From: an uncultured Lachnospiraceae bacterium
GTDB taxonomy: Bacteria; Bacillota; Clostridia; Lachnospirales; Lachnospiraceae
NCBI GenBank assembly: GCA_947591155.1
Contig: CANQDA010000022.1
Location: 1-64,000, forward strand
Direction of reading: 5' to 3'
DNA: 64,000 nt
Shown here: in pieces, positions 42,393 through 51,488 of the stretch
How the letters are laid out: the number at the start of each line of letters is the position of its first letter
How positions within the stretch are numbered: position 1 is the stretch's first letter
Program-made: the position numbers and the translations under genes
The notes under the pieces: generated by a model
The model's database searches: none
Told to the model about the DNA's origin: nothing
The model's input: the letters and a program-made list of their open reading frames with translations, nothing else

Positions 42393-42803
42393 TCAACCCG
42401 TATAAGCATCCTCTGCTGAATTGGTATAATCCTGCTTTTCCAACCACGCCTGTTCCTCATCATTCTCTGGGATATCGATCCGCTCAATCTTAAATATCAC
42501 AGGTCTTGTACCGTCATTGCAACAGGCGATCATCATTCGGTCATCATTCGTCCAACCCTTCATGATGGAGCCGCCTTGAAGGGGCGTATAAACATATCGG
42601 CTTACCGCATCCCACGCTTCGCCACAAAATCTCCCATTCATAAGGTGATAGAAGTCATCCTGCTGCGGTGTGTTTTTTAATACAAATGTATCCCCAGGCT
42701 TAAAAAATGGACACGGTCCTGACTTTGGATCAGCCAGATATTTCTCTTGAAGCTCCGGAAAGCACTTCGTTTCCAGAACAGTTATTTTACACTCATATTT
42801 CAT
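42393..42803 (-). CDS. TIGR04076-family protein
   Basis: A 136-residue protein of the TIGR04076 family, function unknown, common in anaerobes. It opens MKYECKITVLETKCFPELQEKY and has CPFFKPGDTFVL, FCGEAWDAVSRYVYTPLQGG and MIACCNDGTRPVIFKIE. Conserved Cys residues suggest metal or redox chemistry. It precedes the 57-residue Cys-rich gene on the same strand. Confidence 0.75.
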   Translation of the reverse strand: MKYECKITVLETKCFPELQEKYLADPKSGPCPFFKPGDTFVLKNTPQQDDFYHLMNGRFCGEAWDAVSRYVYTPLQGGSIMKGWTNDDRMMIACCNDGTRPVIFKIERIDIPENDEEQAWLEKQDYTNSAEDAYTG

Positions 42804-42873
42804 TGGATTGCCCTCCCAAAAAGCTGAAAATCTTTTTTAAAAGCCCTATCCGTAATTTCTGCTCTGTATTGCT

Positions 42874-43608
42874 TCATATCTGATGGTTCTCCCTGAATTT
42901 GACAAATGCTTCCGCCGCATCCCGCACTTTGCCCGCTATTATATCGTCATAGACTGGCAATATTCCATAATCCCCCGTCCTGATGACAGATCCGGTCCGA
43001 AATTCCACCGGTCTTTGAAACAAAGGTCCGTCCCAGACAAAAGTATGGTATTCCCCGTTTTCACCACAGGCATCCGCGCCGCAGCGGACAATCGCATCCA
43101 CTACTTCCCCTGACAGTGTCCTGCCCAGAAATTCTTCCCCCAGCACTGAGAGACGAACCACTTTGATCATAGCTTTAAATCCCAGATCAATCGTCTCGCG
43201 AACCAAAGCACGGCGGTCTTCCTGCCATAGTGGAAACACGCTCTCAACTCCGGCGTTTCGACAACAGGAATCGCACCAACGGAAATGCTCCTCAATGTCA
43301 ATGTCCCCAAACACACATCCGACGATCCCTTGTTCTTCTTTCATTCTTTTTAAAGCCGCAGTAAAATCTGCAGCATAATTGTCCCCTGATCCGGTCTTCA
43401 CAAGCTCCAGAGATACGTCAAGGGTTTCCGCTATTTGTTCCAGAATCTCTGTCGGAAGCCCATGAAACCATGAACGTCCGGCCTCACTGTTATAGGTTGT
43501 CAGGATACAGACCGGTTCATATCCCAGCTGTACCGCACGGTACATCGCCAATGCGCTATCCTTGCCTCCGCTATAAGAAACGGCAACCCTTTTGCGTACA
43601 TAATACAA
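42874..43608 (-). CDS. Dph6-like PP-loop ATPase
   Basis: A 244-residue adenine-nucleotide alpha hydrolase of the diphthine-ammonia ligase type. The PP-loop SYSGGKDSALAM lies near residue 12, with TTYNSEAGRSWFHGLP and VFGDIDIEEHFRWCDSCC, followed by CGENGEYHTFVWDGP near 185, the Dph6 hallmark. Bacteria lack diphthamide, so the true substrate is different; roles in cofactor or tRNA-like modification have been proposed. The start is uncertain: GGGGAGG lies ten bases before a TTG at 43608, while an ATG at 43629 overlaps that site. Confidence 0.85.
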   Translation of the reverse strand: MYYVRKRVAVSYSGGKDSALAMYRAVQLGYEPVCILTTYNSEAGRSWFHGLPTEILEQIAETLDVSLELVKTGSGDNYAADFTAALKRMKEEQGIVGCVFGDIDIEEHFRWCDSCCRNAGVESVFPLWQEDRRALVRETIDLGFKAMIKVVRLSVLGEEFLGRTLSGEVVDAIVRCGADACGENGEYHTFVWDGPLFQRPVEFRTGSVIRTGDYGILPVYDDIIAGKVRDAAEAFVKFRENHQI

Positions 43609-43635
43609 TTGCGTTTTACCTCCCCGCATTTCAGA

Positions 43636-43854
43636 TCAAAATAAATTCGAATCTCCTTCTTTTTGTCTCAGGCTGATCCACATTGCAGCGCGGACGCCCA
43701 CATCAGGTGAATCGCTGGAAACGCCGTTTTCATAGACGGTTCCGTCTTTATACATAGTCTGCTGATTCATATATAAATAGCCCGCTGCCCTTGTAATGCT
43801 TTTCTGTTCACACACGACCTTGAAATATTCAAACTCTTTGATATCCAAATGCAC
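43636..43854 (-). pseudogene. Chimeric remnant: LysR N-terminus plus DUF6273-like end
   Basis: A 72-codon frame whose first 32 residues (LDIKEFEYFKVVCEQKSITRAAGYLYMNQQ) are the start of a LysR-type helix-turn-helix. The last 38 (KDGTVYENGVSSDSPDVGVRAAMWISL) match the C-terminal end typical of DUF6273-like modules. The join is abrupt, so this looks like two unrelated gene pieces fused by deletion. It is unlikely to encode a working regulator. Confidence 0.65.
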
Positions 43855-43892
43855 TTTTTAATGCGTCCTTTGTCCCGTACAAATATGAAAGT

Positions 43893-44399
43893 TCAAACGT
43901 CTTTATTTCCAATCTTTTTCCTCCAAAGCTTCCCGCAGAACTCTTCGATTGCCTTCTCATTCTCCGGCTTCTGTTTCCGTTTCGGCTCCACAAGCCACAG
44001 CGTCGGCACATCGCCAGTCACTCCCAAAAGCGATCTGAGCGCTGAGAAAGTCTTTTCGGGACTTCCGCCCAGACTGCATGCCGCAAAGGCAAAATGCTTC
44101 CCATCCAAATTCTCTTCCTGAATAAAAGTCCGCAGCGGCGGCGTGACTGTCCCTGCCCAGACCGGCGTCACAAATACGATCTGTCCGTACTGTTCAAGGT
44201 CCACCTTATACGGTTCCAGTTCCGGCGTCTCCTTTATGACGGCGCTGCCGCCTCCGAAAAAATATTTCCGAATCCCTTTCTCCGGGTATGCTTTCTTTGG
44301 CACCAGCCGCAGCATATCCGCGGAAAGTGCGGACGATATCCGCTCCGCCATCCACTGGGCATTTCCACTCTGAGAATAATACACAACAAGCGTTTTCAT
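43893..44399 (-). CDS. Flavodoxin family protein
   Basis: A 168-residue flavodoxin that binds FMN and carries electrons. The phosphate loop YYSQSGNAQWMAE (residues 8-20) and the VFVTPVWAGTVTPPLRTF segment near 75 are clear, along with AFAACSLGGSPEKTF near 108. It is the full-length relative of the fragments at 31.7 and 36.0 kb. The ATG at 44399 follows GGAGGA. The electron partner is unknown. Confidence 0.9.
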   Translation of the reverse strand: MKTLVVYYSQSGNAQWMAERISSALSADMLRLVPKKAYPEKGIRKYFFGGGSAVIKETPELEPYKVDLEQYGQIVFVTPVWAGTVTPPLRTFIQEENLDGKHFAFAACSLGGSPEKTFSALRSLLGVTGDVPTLWLVEPKRKQKPENEKAIEEFCGKLWRKKIGNKDV

Positions 44400-44594
44400 T
44401 TTTGTCCTCCTGCTATATCCTACATTTCTGTATAATTGTTAAGTTCTGTTTCTCTTTGAATCTGTTCAGCAACAACTGCAATTTTTCGTTCTGCTCCACT
44501 TCCCGAAAATGCAAATATATCTGTCAATTTCCGCCAATCAGCATTATACAAGACAAATCATAAGCGAAATGTACAAGAATGCCCGTTGTTTCAC

Positions 44595-44939
44595 TTAGTT
44601 AAGTTTATACTCTTTTTCTAGCTTGCGATGTCTTTTAATCATAAATGGCAATGGAATGATAACTCCTCCCATCATAAATACCATTTCTAACACTTCAACA
44701 GGCATAACATATCCCAGCCAGAAACCAAATTCTATACATATTCCATAGACGATCCAAATGATTCCATGTTTCCTGTTCCATTGTATTACATCAGATATTT
44801 CTTCTTTCTTAGGCGGATCTATAACATTATAAAACCCTACTGGATTATCTTTTTTACTGAACTGAAAAATACCAATGATAATCATAATTCCAGCAACAAT
44901 CGATATAATAACCAAACCCATTATCATTCCTGCATTCAT
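44595..44939 (-). CDS. Small membrane protein, three segments
   Basis: A 114-residue protein with hydrophobic segments near residues 3-25 (MNAGMIMGLVIISIVAGIMI), 57-75 (GIIWIVYGICIEFGFWLGYV) and 80-100 (LEMVFMMGGVIIPLPFMI), and a charged end (KRHRKLEKEYK). The ATG at 44939 follows AGGTG; the longer frame upstream has no ribosome site. Family not recognised. AT-rich codon use suggests transfer. Confidence 0.65.
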   Translation of the reverse strand: MNAGMIMGLVIISIVAGIMIIIGIFQFSKKDNPVGFYNVIDPPKKEEISDVIQWNRKHGIIWIVYGICIEFGFWLGYVMPVEVLEMVFMMGGVIIPLPFMIKRHRKLEKEYKLN

Positions 44940-45121
44940 ACCAATCACCTGACCTTTCTTAATAAAATGAACATTTACCGAACCGATAAACGCCGTTTTT
45001 TTGAGTATATCAAAAATACCCCCTGCTTTCAACCGAACTCTTGATGGGAATTTGCAAATGCAGGGGATTGGAAGGCAAAAAAACAGCGGCCTGATTTCTC
45101 AAAGCCGCTGTAACGGTATCT

Positions 45122-47419
45122 TTACATCATCGTATCGTCTCTCAGCACCTCGGCCAGGCTGATCTTCCGCGTATTCCGCCACGCCAGATAATATGCCAGT
45201 GCCACAGAGCCTAAAATCGCCAGCATAAATAAAAGGATCGGAATGAGCGGCGCTTCGCCCAGAAAAGCGCCAGCTTCCATATAACTTGTCCGCAGCATAA
45301 ATCCGGTCGCGACGGCCACGATCGGAAGACCGATTAAAATCGGACGGATAGCGATCACAAGCGCTTCGGTACAAAACATTTTTTTGAGTTCCTTCGGCGT
45401 CAGCCCTACCGACATATACCTTGCAAATTCCCGCCTTCTTTGGCGTACAAATCCAAACGTATTGGAGAACACATTGCCAATGCCGATGATCGCGAGCAGA
45501 ATACAAAAAGCCCCAAAGACAGTCATCATCCCCTGGATTTGTCTGTTGTTTGTTTCATACTCCTGGATGCGGTTTTCCTGTTCTATGGCATATTTTCCAT
45601 CTACAAGCTGCGCGATCTCATCCTGTAAAGTATTCAACTCCTCCAATGTGGCGTCTTCTCTTCCGCGGACGCAGATGTAGCTGTCTTCCTCCGTTCCCCC
45701 GATCTGTCCCTTGATCTCTTTCCACAAGGATACAGGGATAAAATGCACCAGCTCATAATAATCAAGCTTTGCGTATTCTTCTCTCAACACAGGCACTTCC
45801 TGCGTATAAACCAGGACAGGAATCTCTGCCGTCGATTCCTCAATATTGCCGGATGCCATGAAGATATTTTCATCGCCGGATGGCATAGAGGTATTCCCTG
45901 AGGGCGCCTCCTCGTTCCCGGAATGTCTTAAAACGCTCACCGCGTTTTCGCCGGCGCCAGTCGTCTTTATATAGGGCATGAAAACAGGATGCCGGAAATC
46001 AGGGTTTGTCACGTCACGGATCTGATTTAAGACCACTGCCCCGTCAAGCCGTGGCCTGGTGCCAAGCTGCTCGCAATACGCGGCAAAGCTATCGTCGTCC
46101 ATGATCACAATTGGAGCATTTACCAGCCATCCGCCATCTACCTGCGACACGTAATTTGCGGGAGCCTGCGCGAATCCGCCAAAGGACTTCATATCTTCGC
46201 TCATCTCATCTTCGGTGATGATTCTTTTCGCGGAAGCCTTCTGATAGACAATGGCGCTTTTTATTCCCTCAAGTTTCTGGATGGATGCTGTTTCTTCAAA
46301 ATTATCTGCGTCAGTATCCTTCACGGTAGCCATGATATCCCATACGTCCTGATACCGCTCAAAATAGGTCTCCCTTGTGCTGATCTGGGAAAGGGAGAAG
46401 AAGCACTGCATGAGCGCGAATGCAAGGAATGAAAAAATGAGCGACAGGGACGCTGTCCGCAGCGCTCTTCTCTGCGCTTTCAGTGCGTTGCCAGCCAATT
46501 CTCCTTCTATCCCAAAAAGCAGCGAGAGCAGACGGGACTTCTTTTGGCGCTTTAACTGCAATTCTCCGGTGTTTTTGATGGCTTCGAGAGGCGTCAACTT
46601 GCTTATTTTTCTGGCCGGAAGCCATGCGGAAATCCATATTGTCAGGATCGTTACAAGCAATGTCAGCGCCATGACCAGCGGGTGATAGCCAAAGGACGCC
46701 TCATGCCGCCCGGGGACATCGCTGCCCAACATTGCGTTGCTCAGATATGTGAGTCCCGCGCTTCCTGCAATGCCCAACACATTCCCTGCTATGATCGGCC
46801 CCGCGCAGAGAACAGCCGCTTCCTGCAAAAGACACGTCCGAATCTGTCTTGGCGTGGCCCCAATACTGGAAAAAATCCCAAACTGATGAATCCTTGCGTT
46901 CATGGACACCGCAAAAGAATTATGGATAATGACGATCAAAGAGAAAGAGGCCGCCAACGTGATCAGGATAAACAGTGGAAACAGCAGTCGTGGGGCCGTA
47001 TCGCCGGAATCACGGATCAGATACATGGCAAGAAGCTCATAATTGTAAACGATCCTATCCTGCGGGATACCAAGCTGCTCCGCAATATGCGGTGTATCTG
47101 AAAAGACAGCTTTCTTATCGCTGAAATAAAGATCTACTGTCGGTTCTGTCCCTTTCGGCCCATTCTCGTTTATCACAGCGTCCTCTACATTTGCAAAGTT
47201 TTTGACCGTTTCGATATCCTCTGCAGAGAGCGCACCGATGAAACGGCTGTGCCAGCCGCCTTCCTCTGATTCAATCCGTTCTACCTCATATTTCCATGCA
47301 TTGTAAAATAATCCGCACAGCAGGGATAAAAGCAGGGCGGAAATAAACGCCGCGGTCATCACAGACAAACCGGAGGATCGGTTGTTTTTGATATAATCTG
47401 AAGAATAATCTTTCCACAT
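45122..47419 (-). CDS. FtsX-like ABC permease
   Basis: A 765-residue permease with the layout of antimicrobial-peptide/bacitracin exporters: a first membrane helix (20-45), a group of three near 135-300, then an extracellular domain of about 250 residues (300-630) and three terminal helices (640-660, 695-715 and 730-750). FtsX signatures are present twice (FGIFSSIGATPRQIR and FARYMSVGLTPKELK). The Gly/Ser-rich insert (APSGNTSMPSGDENIFMASG) lies in the external domain. It forms a unit with the ATPase, kinase and regulator genes upstream. Confidence 0.9.
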   Translation of the reverse strand: MWKDYSSDYIKNNRSSGLSVMTAAFISALLLSLLCGLFYNAWKYEVERIESEEGGWHSRFIGALSAEDIETVKNFANVEDAVINENGPKGTEPTVDLYFSDKKAVFSDTPHIAEQLGIPQDRIVYNYELLAMYLIRDSGDTAPRLLFPLFILITLAASFSLIVIIHNSFAVSMNARIHQFGIFSSIGATPRQIRTCLLQEAAVLCAGPIIAGNVLGIAGSAGLTYLSNAMLGSDVPGRHEASFGYHPLVMALTLLVTILTIWISAWLPARKISKLTPLEAIKNTGELQLKRQKKSRLLSLLFGIEGELAGNALKAQRRALRTASLSLIFSFLAFALMQCFFSLSQISTRETYFERYQDVWDIMATVKDTDADNFEETASIQKLEGIKSAIVYQKASAKRIITEDEMSEDMKSFGGFAQAPANYVSQVDGGWLVNAPIVIMDDDSFAAYCEQLGTRPRLDGAVVLNQIRDVTNPDFRHPVFMPYIKTTGAGENAVSVLRHSGNEEAPSGNTSMPSGDENIFMASGNIEESTAEIPVLVYTQEVPVLREEYAKLDYYELVHFIPVSLWKEIKGQIGGTEEDSYICVRGREDATLEELNTLQDEIAQLVDGKYAIEQENRIQEYETNNRQIQGMMTVFGAFCILLAIIGIGNVFSNTFGFVRQRRREFARYMSVGLTPKELKKMFCTEALVIAIRPILIGLPIVAVATGFMLRTSYMEAGAFLGEAPLIPILLFMLAILGSVALAYYLAWRNTRKISLAEVLRDDTMM

Positions 47420-47430
47420 ATCTATTACCT

Positions 47431-47591
47431 GCCTCCTCCTTTTGGAATTGGCACGCCCTCTGCGATACCCTGCCTGTCGTCGGAAAGCATCCTAAAAATG
47501 CTTCGCATTTGCCTTCCTCCTTCTGGAATTGGCACGCCCTCTGCGAGGCCCTGCCCGTCGTCGGAAGGCATCCTAAAAATGCTTCGCATTT
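47431..47591. repeat. 80-bp tandem duplication at ABC ATPase 3' end
   Basis: Two adjacent copies, 47431-47510 and 47511-47591, differ at a handful of positions; each holds GGAATTGGCACGCCCTCTGC, CCTGCCTGTCGTCGG-like sequence and ATGCTTCGCATTT. A third partial start (GCCTTCCTC) follows at 47592. The duplication includes the last codons and stop of the ATPase gene and spans the gap to the permease. Confidence 0.8.
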
Positions 47592-48271
47592 GCCTTCCTC
47601 TTCTCATCACGGACGATGCGCCCGTCCTCAAGCATAATGATGCGTTCCGCTTCCATAGCCACCTTTTCGTCATGGGTGATCAAAAGAATCGTCTGCTCCA
47701 GGTTGCGGTTAGAAAGCTTTAACATATCGATCACTTCTTTGGAATTTTTCTGATCCAGGTTCCCGGTCGGCTCGTCCGCAAGAAGAAGGGCCGGCCGATA
47801 GATCAGGGAACGCGCGATCGCCACCCGCTGCTGCTGTCCGCCGGAAAGCTGATTCGGCATAGCGTCCAGCTTATCCGCAATTCCAAGAGACTTCACAATC
47901 TTCTCAAAATATTCCTGATTCGGTGTCTTCTTATCCAAAGACAGAGGCATAAGGATGTTTTTTCTCGCTGTAAGGGTAGGGATCAGATTATAAAACTGAT
48001 ATACCAGACCGACCTTTCTGCGCCGGAAGATTGCCGCCCATGTCTGGTTCAGTTTGGAGAGGTCGGTTCCGTCTATGATGACCCTTCCGCTTGTAGGCTT
48101 GTCCACGCTGCCCAGAATATGCAGCAATGTAGACTTTCCCGAACCGGAAGCCCCAAGGATAGCCACAAATTCTCCCTTGTTCACAGACAGATCGATTCCG
48201 TCAAGCGCTGTCACCTGGTTATCGCCGGAGCCATATACTTTTCTGACCCCTTCACATTTTAAGATTTCCAT
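47573..48271 (-). CDS. ABC transporter ATPase (LolD/FtsE type)
   Basis: A 232-residue ATP-binding subunit for the FtsX-like permease. Walker A GASGSGKST is near residue 40, the signature LSGGQQQRVAIARSL near 145, Walker B LLADEPTGNLD near 165, and the switch His in LLITHDEKV near 198. The ATG at 48271 overlaps the kinase gene end by 20 bases. Its last nine residues come from the tandemly repeated 80-bp segment. Confidence 0.95.
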   Translation of the reverse strand: MEILKCEGVRKVYGSGDNQVTALDGIDLSVNKGEFVAILGASGSGKSTLLHILGSVDKPTSGRVIIDGTDLSKLNQTWAAIFRRRKVGLVYQFYNLIPTLTARKNILMPLSLDKKTPNQEYFEKIVKSLGIADKLDAMPNQLSGGQQQRVAIARSLIYRPALLLADEPTGNLDQKNSKEVIDMLKLSNRNLEQTILLITHDEKVAMEAERIIMLEDGRIVRDEKRKANAKHF

Positions 48272-49598
48272 TCTGATCTTCTCCTTTCCTCTGCCTATTT
48301 TTCGCCCGTATCGTCCCATTTTGGCGTTCAATGATCTCTCTTGCCAGAGCCAGTCCGATCCCAATGCCTTCTTCACCGGCATTTTTCCCTCGATAAAACC
48401 GTTCAAACAAATGCGGAATGTCTTCTCTGTCAAATCCTGCGCCTTCATCCCAGATCAGGATTTCCGTATATAATGGATTCTGGGCATAAGAGCAGTGGAC
48501 AGCTCCTCCCTTATTGTGTTCCATGCAGTTTTTCATCAGGTTCATGATCGCTTCCATTGTCCAGTCCATGTCAGCGATGATCATCATCTCTTTTTCTTCC
48601 GGTATATCTATGGAAGTGCCGGAGCTTGCAAACAACTCCTGCAGGTTATCTGCGGCGAGGACAAGAAGGGTAAAAACATCGGTTTCCTCTTTCTGCAGAG
48701 ATAACGTCCCGGCGTCAAGTCGCGATAAAACCAATAAATCTTCCTCCAGACAGGTCAGCCTTGTCAGCTGCTTCTCCACCTGATCCAGCACCTCAGCGTC
48801 AAAGCCCAGCCTCATTCTTTGTACGGACAGGGACATCGCCGTGATCGGTGTTTTGATCTGATGTGCGATATTCGACAGATTCTCCGCGAAATCGTTCTTT
48901 GCCTGTACCGCCTGCTCCTTTGTCTGATAGAGAAATGTCACTGTTTTATAAATCTCATCCTCCAGCTTGGAAAAATCATCCTCCCCGGAGGAGGAAAGGA
49001 TCAACGCTTTTCCGCTGTTTACCTGCTCCAGATATGAGACAAGCGCGCGAATTCGCCGAGCCTCCGAGGCGTTCTGATACAGAAATGTAAAAAGGAAAAG
49101 GACAACGCCCGCCAGAAAAGCGATCATCGCGAAAAGAATGTTCTGTCCGGAACCTGTTTTAGAAAAATCGTCCACGCGGTATCCCAGGGAAGGCAGCAGG
49201 TTCATTGACGACCTGTCCACTATCTCAGCTGTGTTTTCCGCTGCGTTTTCCCTTGCGCTTCCTCCTGTATTTTCTTCTTTGTCTTCACTCGTGTTTTCAC
49301 CTGCATTTTCTCCTGTACTTTCACTGGAATGTTTTCTTGCGCTCTCCCCTATATCTTCCTGCATGTTCTTGTATGAACCTGCTTTTGACCTGCTCTCAGT
49401 GTACTCCTTCAGCACAGCAGAAACGATTCCCCGCGCTTCCGGTTCCCGCTCCACGACTTCAGAACACACCGTATCCAACAGATCGAACGAAAATCTGCTG
49501 TAATGCCTTGAAACAAGCATAGTTGCGACCGAGGACGAAATCAGGGCGGTCGACAGGATCAAACCGAACAGAATCAGCAAATTTTTCCGGGTGTTCAT
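48252..49598 (-). CDS. Sensor histidine kinase
   Basis: A 448-residue membrane kinase. A transmembrane segment lies at residues 5-25 and a second near 145-170; between them is an external stretch with Glu/Asn/Thr-rich repeats (GENTSEDKEENTGGS). HisKA follows with NIAHQIKTPITAMS (His) near 255, then the N box MNLMKNCMEHN near 355 and G boxes GEEGIGIGLALA near 415. It overlaps the regulator gene by four bases and the ATPase gene by 20, so the whole set is translated together. The likely inducer is a cell-wall antimicrobial peptide, inferred from its ABC partners. Confidence 0.92.
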   Translation of the reverse strand: MNTRKNLLILFGLILSTALISSSVATMLVSRHYSRFSFDLLDTVCSEVVEREPEARGIVSAVLKEYTESRSKAGSYKNMQEDIGESARKHSSESTGENAGENTSEDKEENTGGSARENAAENTAEIVDRSSMNLLPSLGYRVDDFSKTGSGQNILFAMIAFLAGVVLFLFTFLYQNASEARRIRALVSYLEQVNSGKALILSSSGEDDFSKLEDEIYKTVTFLYQTKEQAVQAKNDFAENLSNIAHQIKTPITAMSLSVQRMRLGFDAEVLDQVEKQLTRLTCLEEDLLVLSRLDAGTLSLQKEETDVFTLLVLAADNLQELFASSGTSIDIPEEKEMMIIADMDWTMEAIMNLMKNCMEHNKGGAVHCSYAQNPLYTEILIWDEGAGFDREDIPHLFERFYRGKNAGEEGIGIGLALAREIIERQNGTIRAKNRQRKGEDQNGNLKM

Positions 49599-50266
49599 AA
49601 GCTGTCCTCCATGCGATATCCCACGCTTCTTACCGTCTTCAGGCATGTCGGCTGTGAAAGCTTATCGCGCAGGCGCTTCATTGTGACAGTCAGCGTATTA
49701 TCGTTTACATAATTCCCCCTCACATCCCAGACACGTTCCAGAATCTGTTCTCTGGTTACAGTTCTGCCCTTGTTCTGCATCAGATACAAGAGCAGCTGAT
49801 ACTCCGCCATACTCAGGGGGATTTCCTGTGAACGATAAGAAACCACATGACGGTTTTGATCGATCACGATCCCGTCGCAGGAAAGATATCGCTCATCCAT
49901 GTTTCCACTCCTGCGGAGTATCGCCAGGATTCGGGAATACAGAACCTCAAGTTCAAACGGCTTCACCACATAGTCGTCCGCGCCGCTTTGAAAGCCGGTG
50001 ACGATATCCGGACTGTCCCCGCGAATCGTGAGGAAAATGACGGGCAGATCCTTCCATCTGCTGCGGATCCACCGACACAGATCAGCCCCATGTCCATCCG
50101 GCATGTTCCAGTCCAGCAGAACGCAGGATGGGACATGTCCTTCTATCAGCAGCTTCGCCCTTGCAAGCGTCTCACAGACAGTCACCCGGAAATCCTTCTG
50201 CTCCAGGTATTCTTTCACGGATGAAGCGATATTGCGGTCGTCCTCGACATAATATAGTTCATTCAT
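49595..50266 (-). CDS. OmpR-family response regulator
   Basis: A 223-residue two-domain regulator. The receiver domain has Asp in LLDWNMPDG near residue 50 and VVKPFELE near 100; the C-terminal winged helix includes TREQILERVWD and NTLTVTMKRLRDKL. The ATG at 50266 is placed by an AGGA site seven bases upstream. It leads an operon of regulator, kinase, ATPase and permease, a Bce-like resistance layout, and is expected to activate it. Confidence 0.93.
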   Translation of the reverse strand: MNELYYVEDDRNIASSVKEYLEQKDFRVTVCETLARAKLLIEGHVPSCVLLDWNMPDGHGADLCRWIRSRWKDLPVIFLTIRGDSPDIVTGFQSGADDYVVKPFELEVLYSRILAILRRSGNMDERYLSCDGIVIDQNRHVVSYRSQEIPLSMAEYQLLLYLMQNKGRTVTREQILERVWDVRGNYVNDNTLTVTMKRLRDKLSQPTCLKTVRSVGYRMEDSL

Positions 50267-50425
50267 GGTCGATTCCTGCCTTTCCAAATGATTTTGATGC
50301 AGTCGAAAATTCCATTAGAAATATCTTACCATAAGTAAGTGACAGTTTCGTGACAAATTTTATATACAAAATTTTGCCTGTGCTTAACCATTGTTCTGGA
50401 ACATGCTTTCGTTCGGCAGAGCATA

Positions 50426-50454
50426 TTGACCGCCACAGTACAATCCTGTATACT
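50426..50454 (+). promoter_or_regulatory. Lipid kinase gene promoter
   Basis: TTGACC (50426-50431), a 17-bp spacer and TATACT (50449-50454) form a strong sigma-A promoter 55 bp before the lipid kinase start. Confidence 0.75.
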
Positions 50455-50508
50455 GAGAAATGTAATCGCACATATTGATTTTTATATGGAGAATGGCAGG
50501 AAGAATCA

Positions 50509-51435
50509 ATGTACCATGTGATCGTAAATCCGGCTTCCCGCTCCGGAAAGGGACTTAAAATCTGGCAGGAACAGATCGAACCTGTGCTGAAAAGAGAAAA
50601 GCTTTCTTATGACGTATACTTTTCCAAAGAGAAAGGAGACGTCACAAGGATCGCGGCAGAACTGTGCCGTCATGATGACAAACCGCTTTCGCTGATCGTT
50701 CTGGGCGGCGACGGCACCATGAACGAGGTCGTTCAGGCTCTCCCGCCGAACGGTTCGGTAACGCTCGGCTATATCCCCACCGGCTCAAGCAATGATCTTG
50801 CAAGGGATCTTGGCATTCCAAGAAATCCCTCGGCCGCTCTGGATATGATCCTGCACAGCGGGAAAACGCGCCCGATGGATCTCGGACTTCTCTCCTGCAC
50901 GGAAGGAGGAGAACGACGCTTTTGCGTCAGCTGCGGACTGGGTTACGACGCGGCTGTCTGCGAGGAGGTGCAGCATTCCCAGATCAAGACATTCTTCAAT
51001 CGAATCGGATTAGGGAAATTATCCTATCTCGGTATCGCCTTAAAACAGTTGTTCTCGACGAAGGCGATATCCGGCAGATTGATTCTGGACGGGGAAACGT
51101 TCATCGATATCGGCACCATGCTGTTCGTCGCAGGCATGATCCACCGTTTCGAGGGCGGCGGTTTCATGTTCTGTCCGAAAGCAGACGACTCCGACGGTCT
51201 TCTGGATTTGTGCGCAGTGGGAGATCTTCCGAAATTACTTGTGCTGTTCGCCCTGCCGACCGCTTTTCACGGAAAACATTATCGTTTTAAGGGCATCACG
51301 CCTTATCGAGCCGGGCAGTTTATCCTGGAGGCGGACGCGCCGCTCTGGGTGCATACAGACGGCGAGGTGAGCTGCAGATCGCAGAAGATCGCGGTATCCT
51401 GCCTGCGCCATGCCGTGCAGATCATAGGACCATGA
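50509..51435 (+). CDS. Diacylglycerol-kinase-like lipid kinase
   Basis: A 308-residue DagK/YegS-type kinase that phosphorylates diacylglycerol or a related lipid. It starts MYHVIVNPASRSGKG and has the nucleotide-binding GGDGTMNEV near residue 66 and PTGSSNDLARDL near 92; further conserved blocks DLGLLSC and GLGYDAA near 125-145 match the catalytic fold. It lies on the plus strand, opposite its neighbours, with its own promoter. The stop is followed by a bidirectional hairpin. Confidence 0.9.
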   Translation: MYHVIVNPASRSGKGLKIWQEQIEPVLKREKLSYDVYFSKEKGDVTRIAAELCRHDDKPLSLIVLGGDGTMNEVVQALPPNGSVTLGYIPTGSSNDLARDLGIPRNPSAALDMILHSGKTRPMDLGLLSCTEGGERRFCVSCGLGYDAAVCEEVQHSQIKTFFNRIGLGKLSYLGIALKQLFSTKAISGRLILDGETFIDIGTMLFVAGMIHRFEGGGFMFCPKADDSDGLLDLCAVGDLPKLLVLFALPTAFHGKHYRFKGITPYRAGQFILEADAPLWVHTDGEVSCRSQKIAVSCLRHAVQIIGP

Positions 51436-51439
51436 AAAA

Positions 51440-51466
51440 AGAGGCGTCGGATTTTCTGACGTCTCT
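51440..51466. terminator. Terminator between lipid kinase and HigA genes
   Basis: AGAGGCGTC and GACGTCTCT form a nine-base stem with one G-U and a nine-base loop. The minus direction has a run of six T, so it suits the antitoxin operon; the plus direction is weaker. Confidence 0.75.
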
Positions 51467-51488
51467 TCACATATTATCATTCAGCAAT

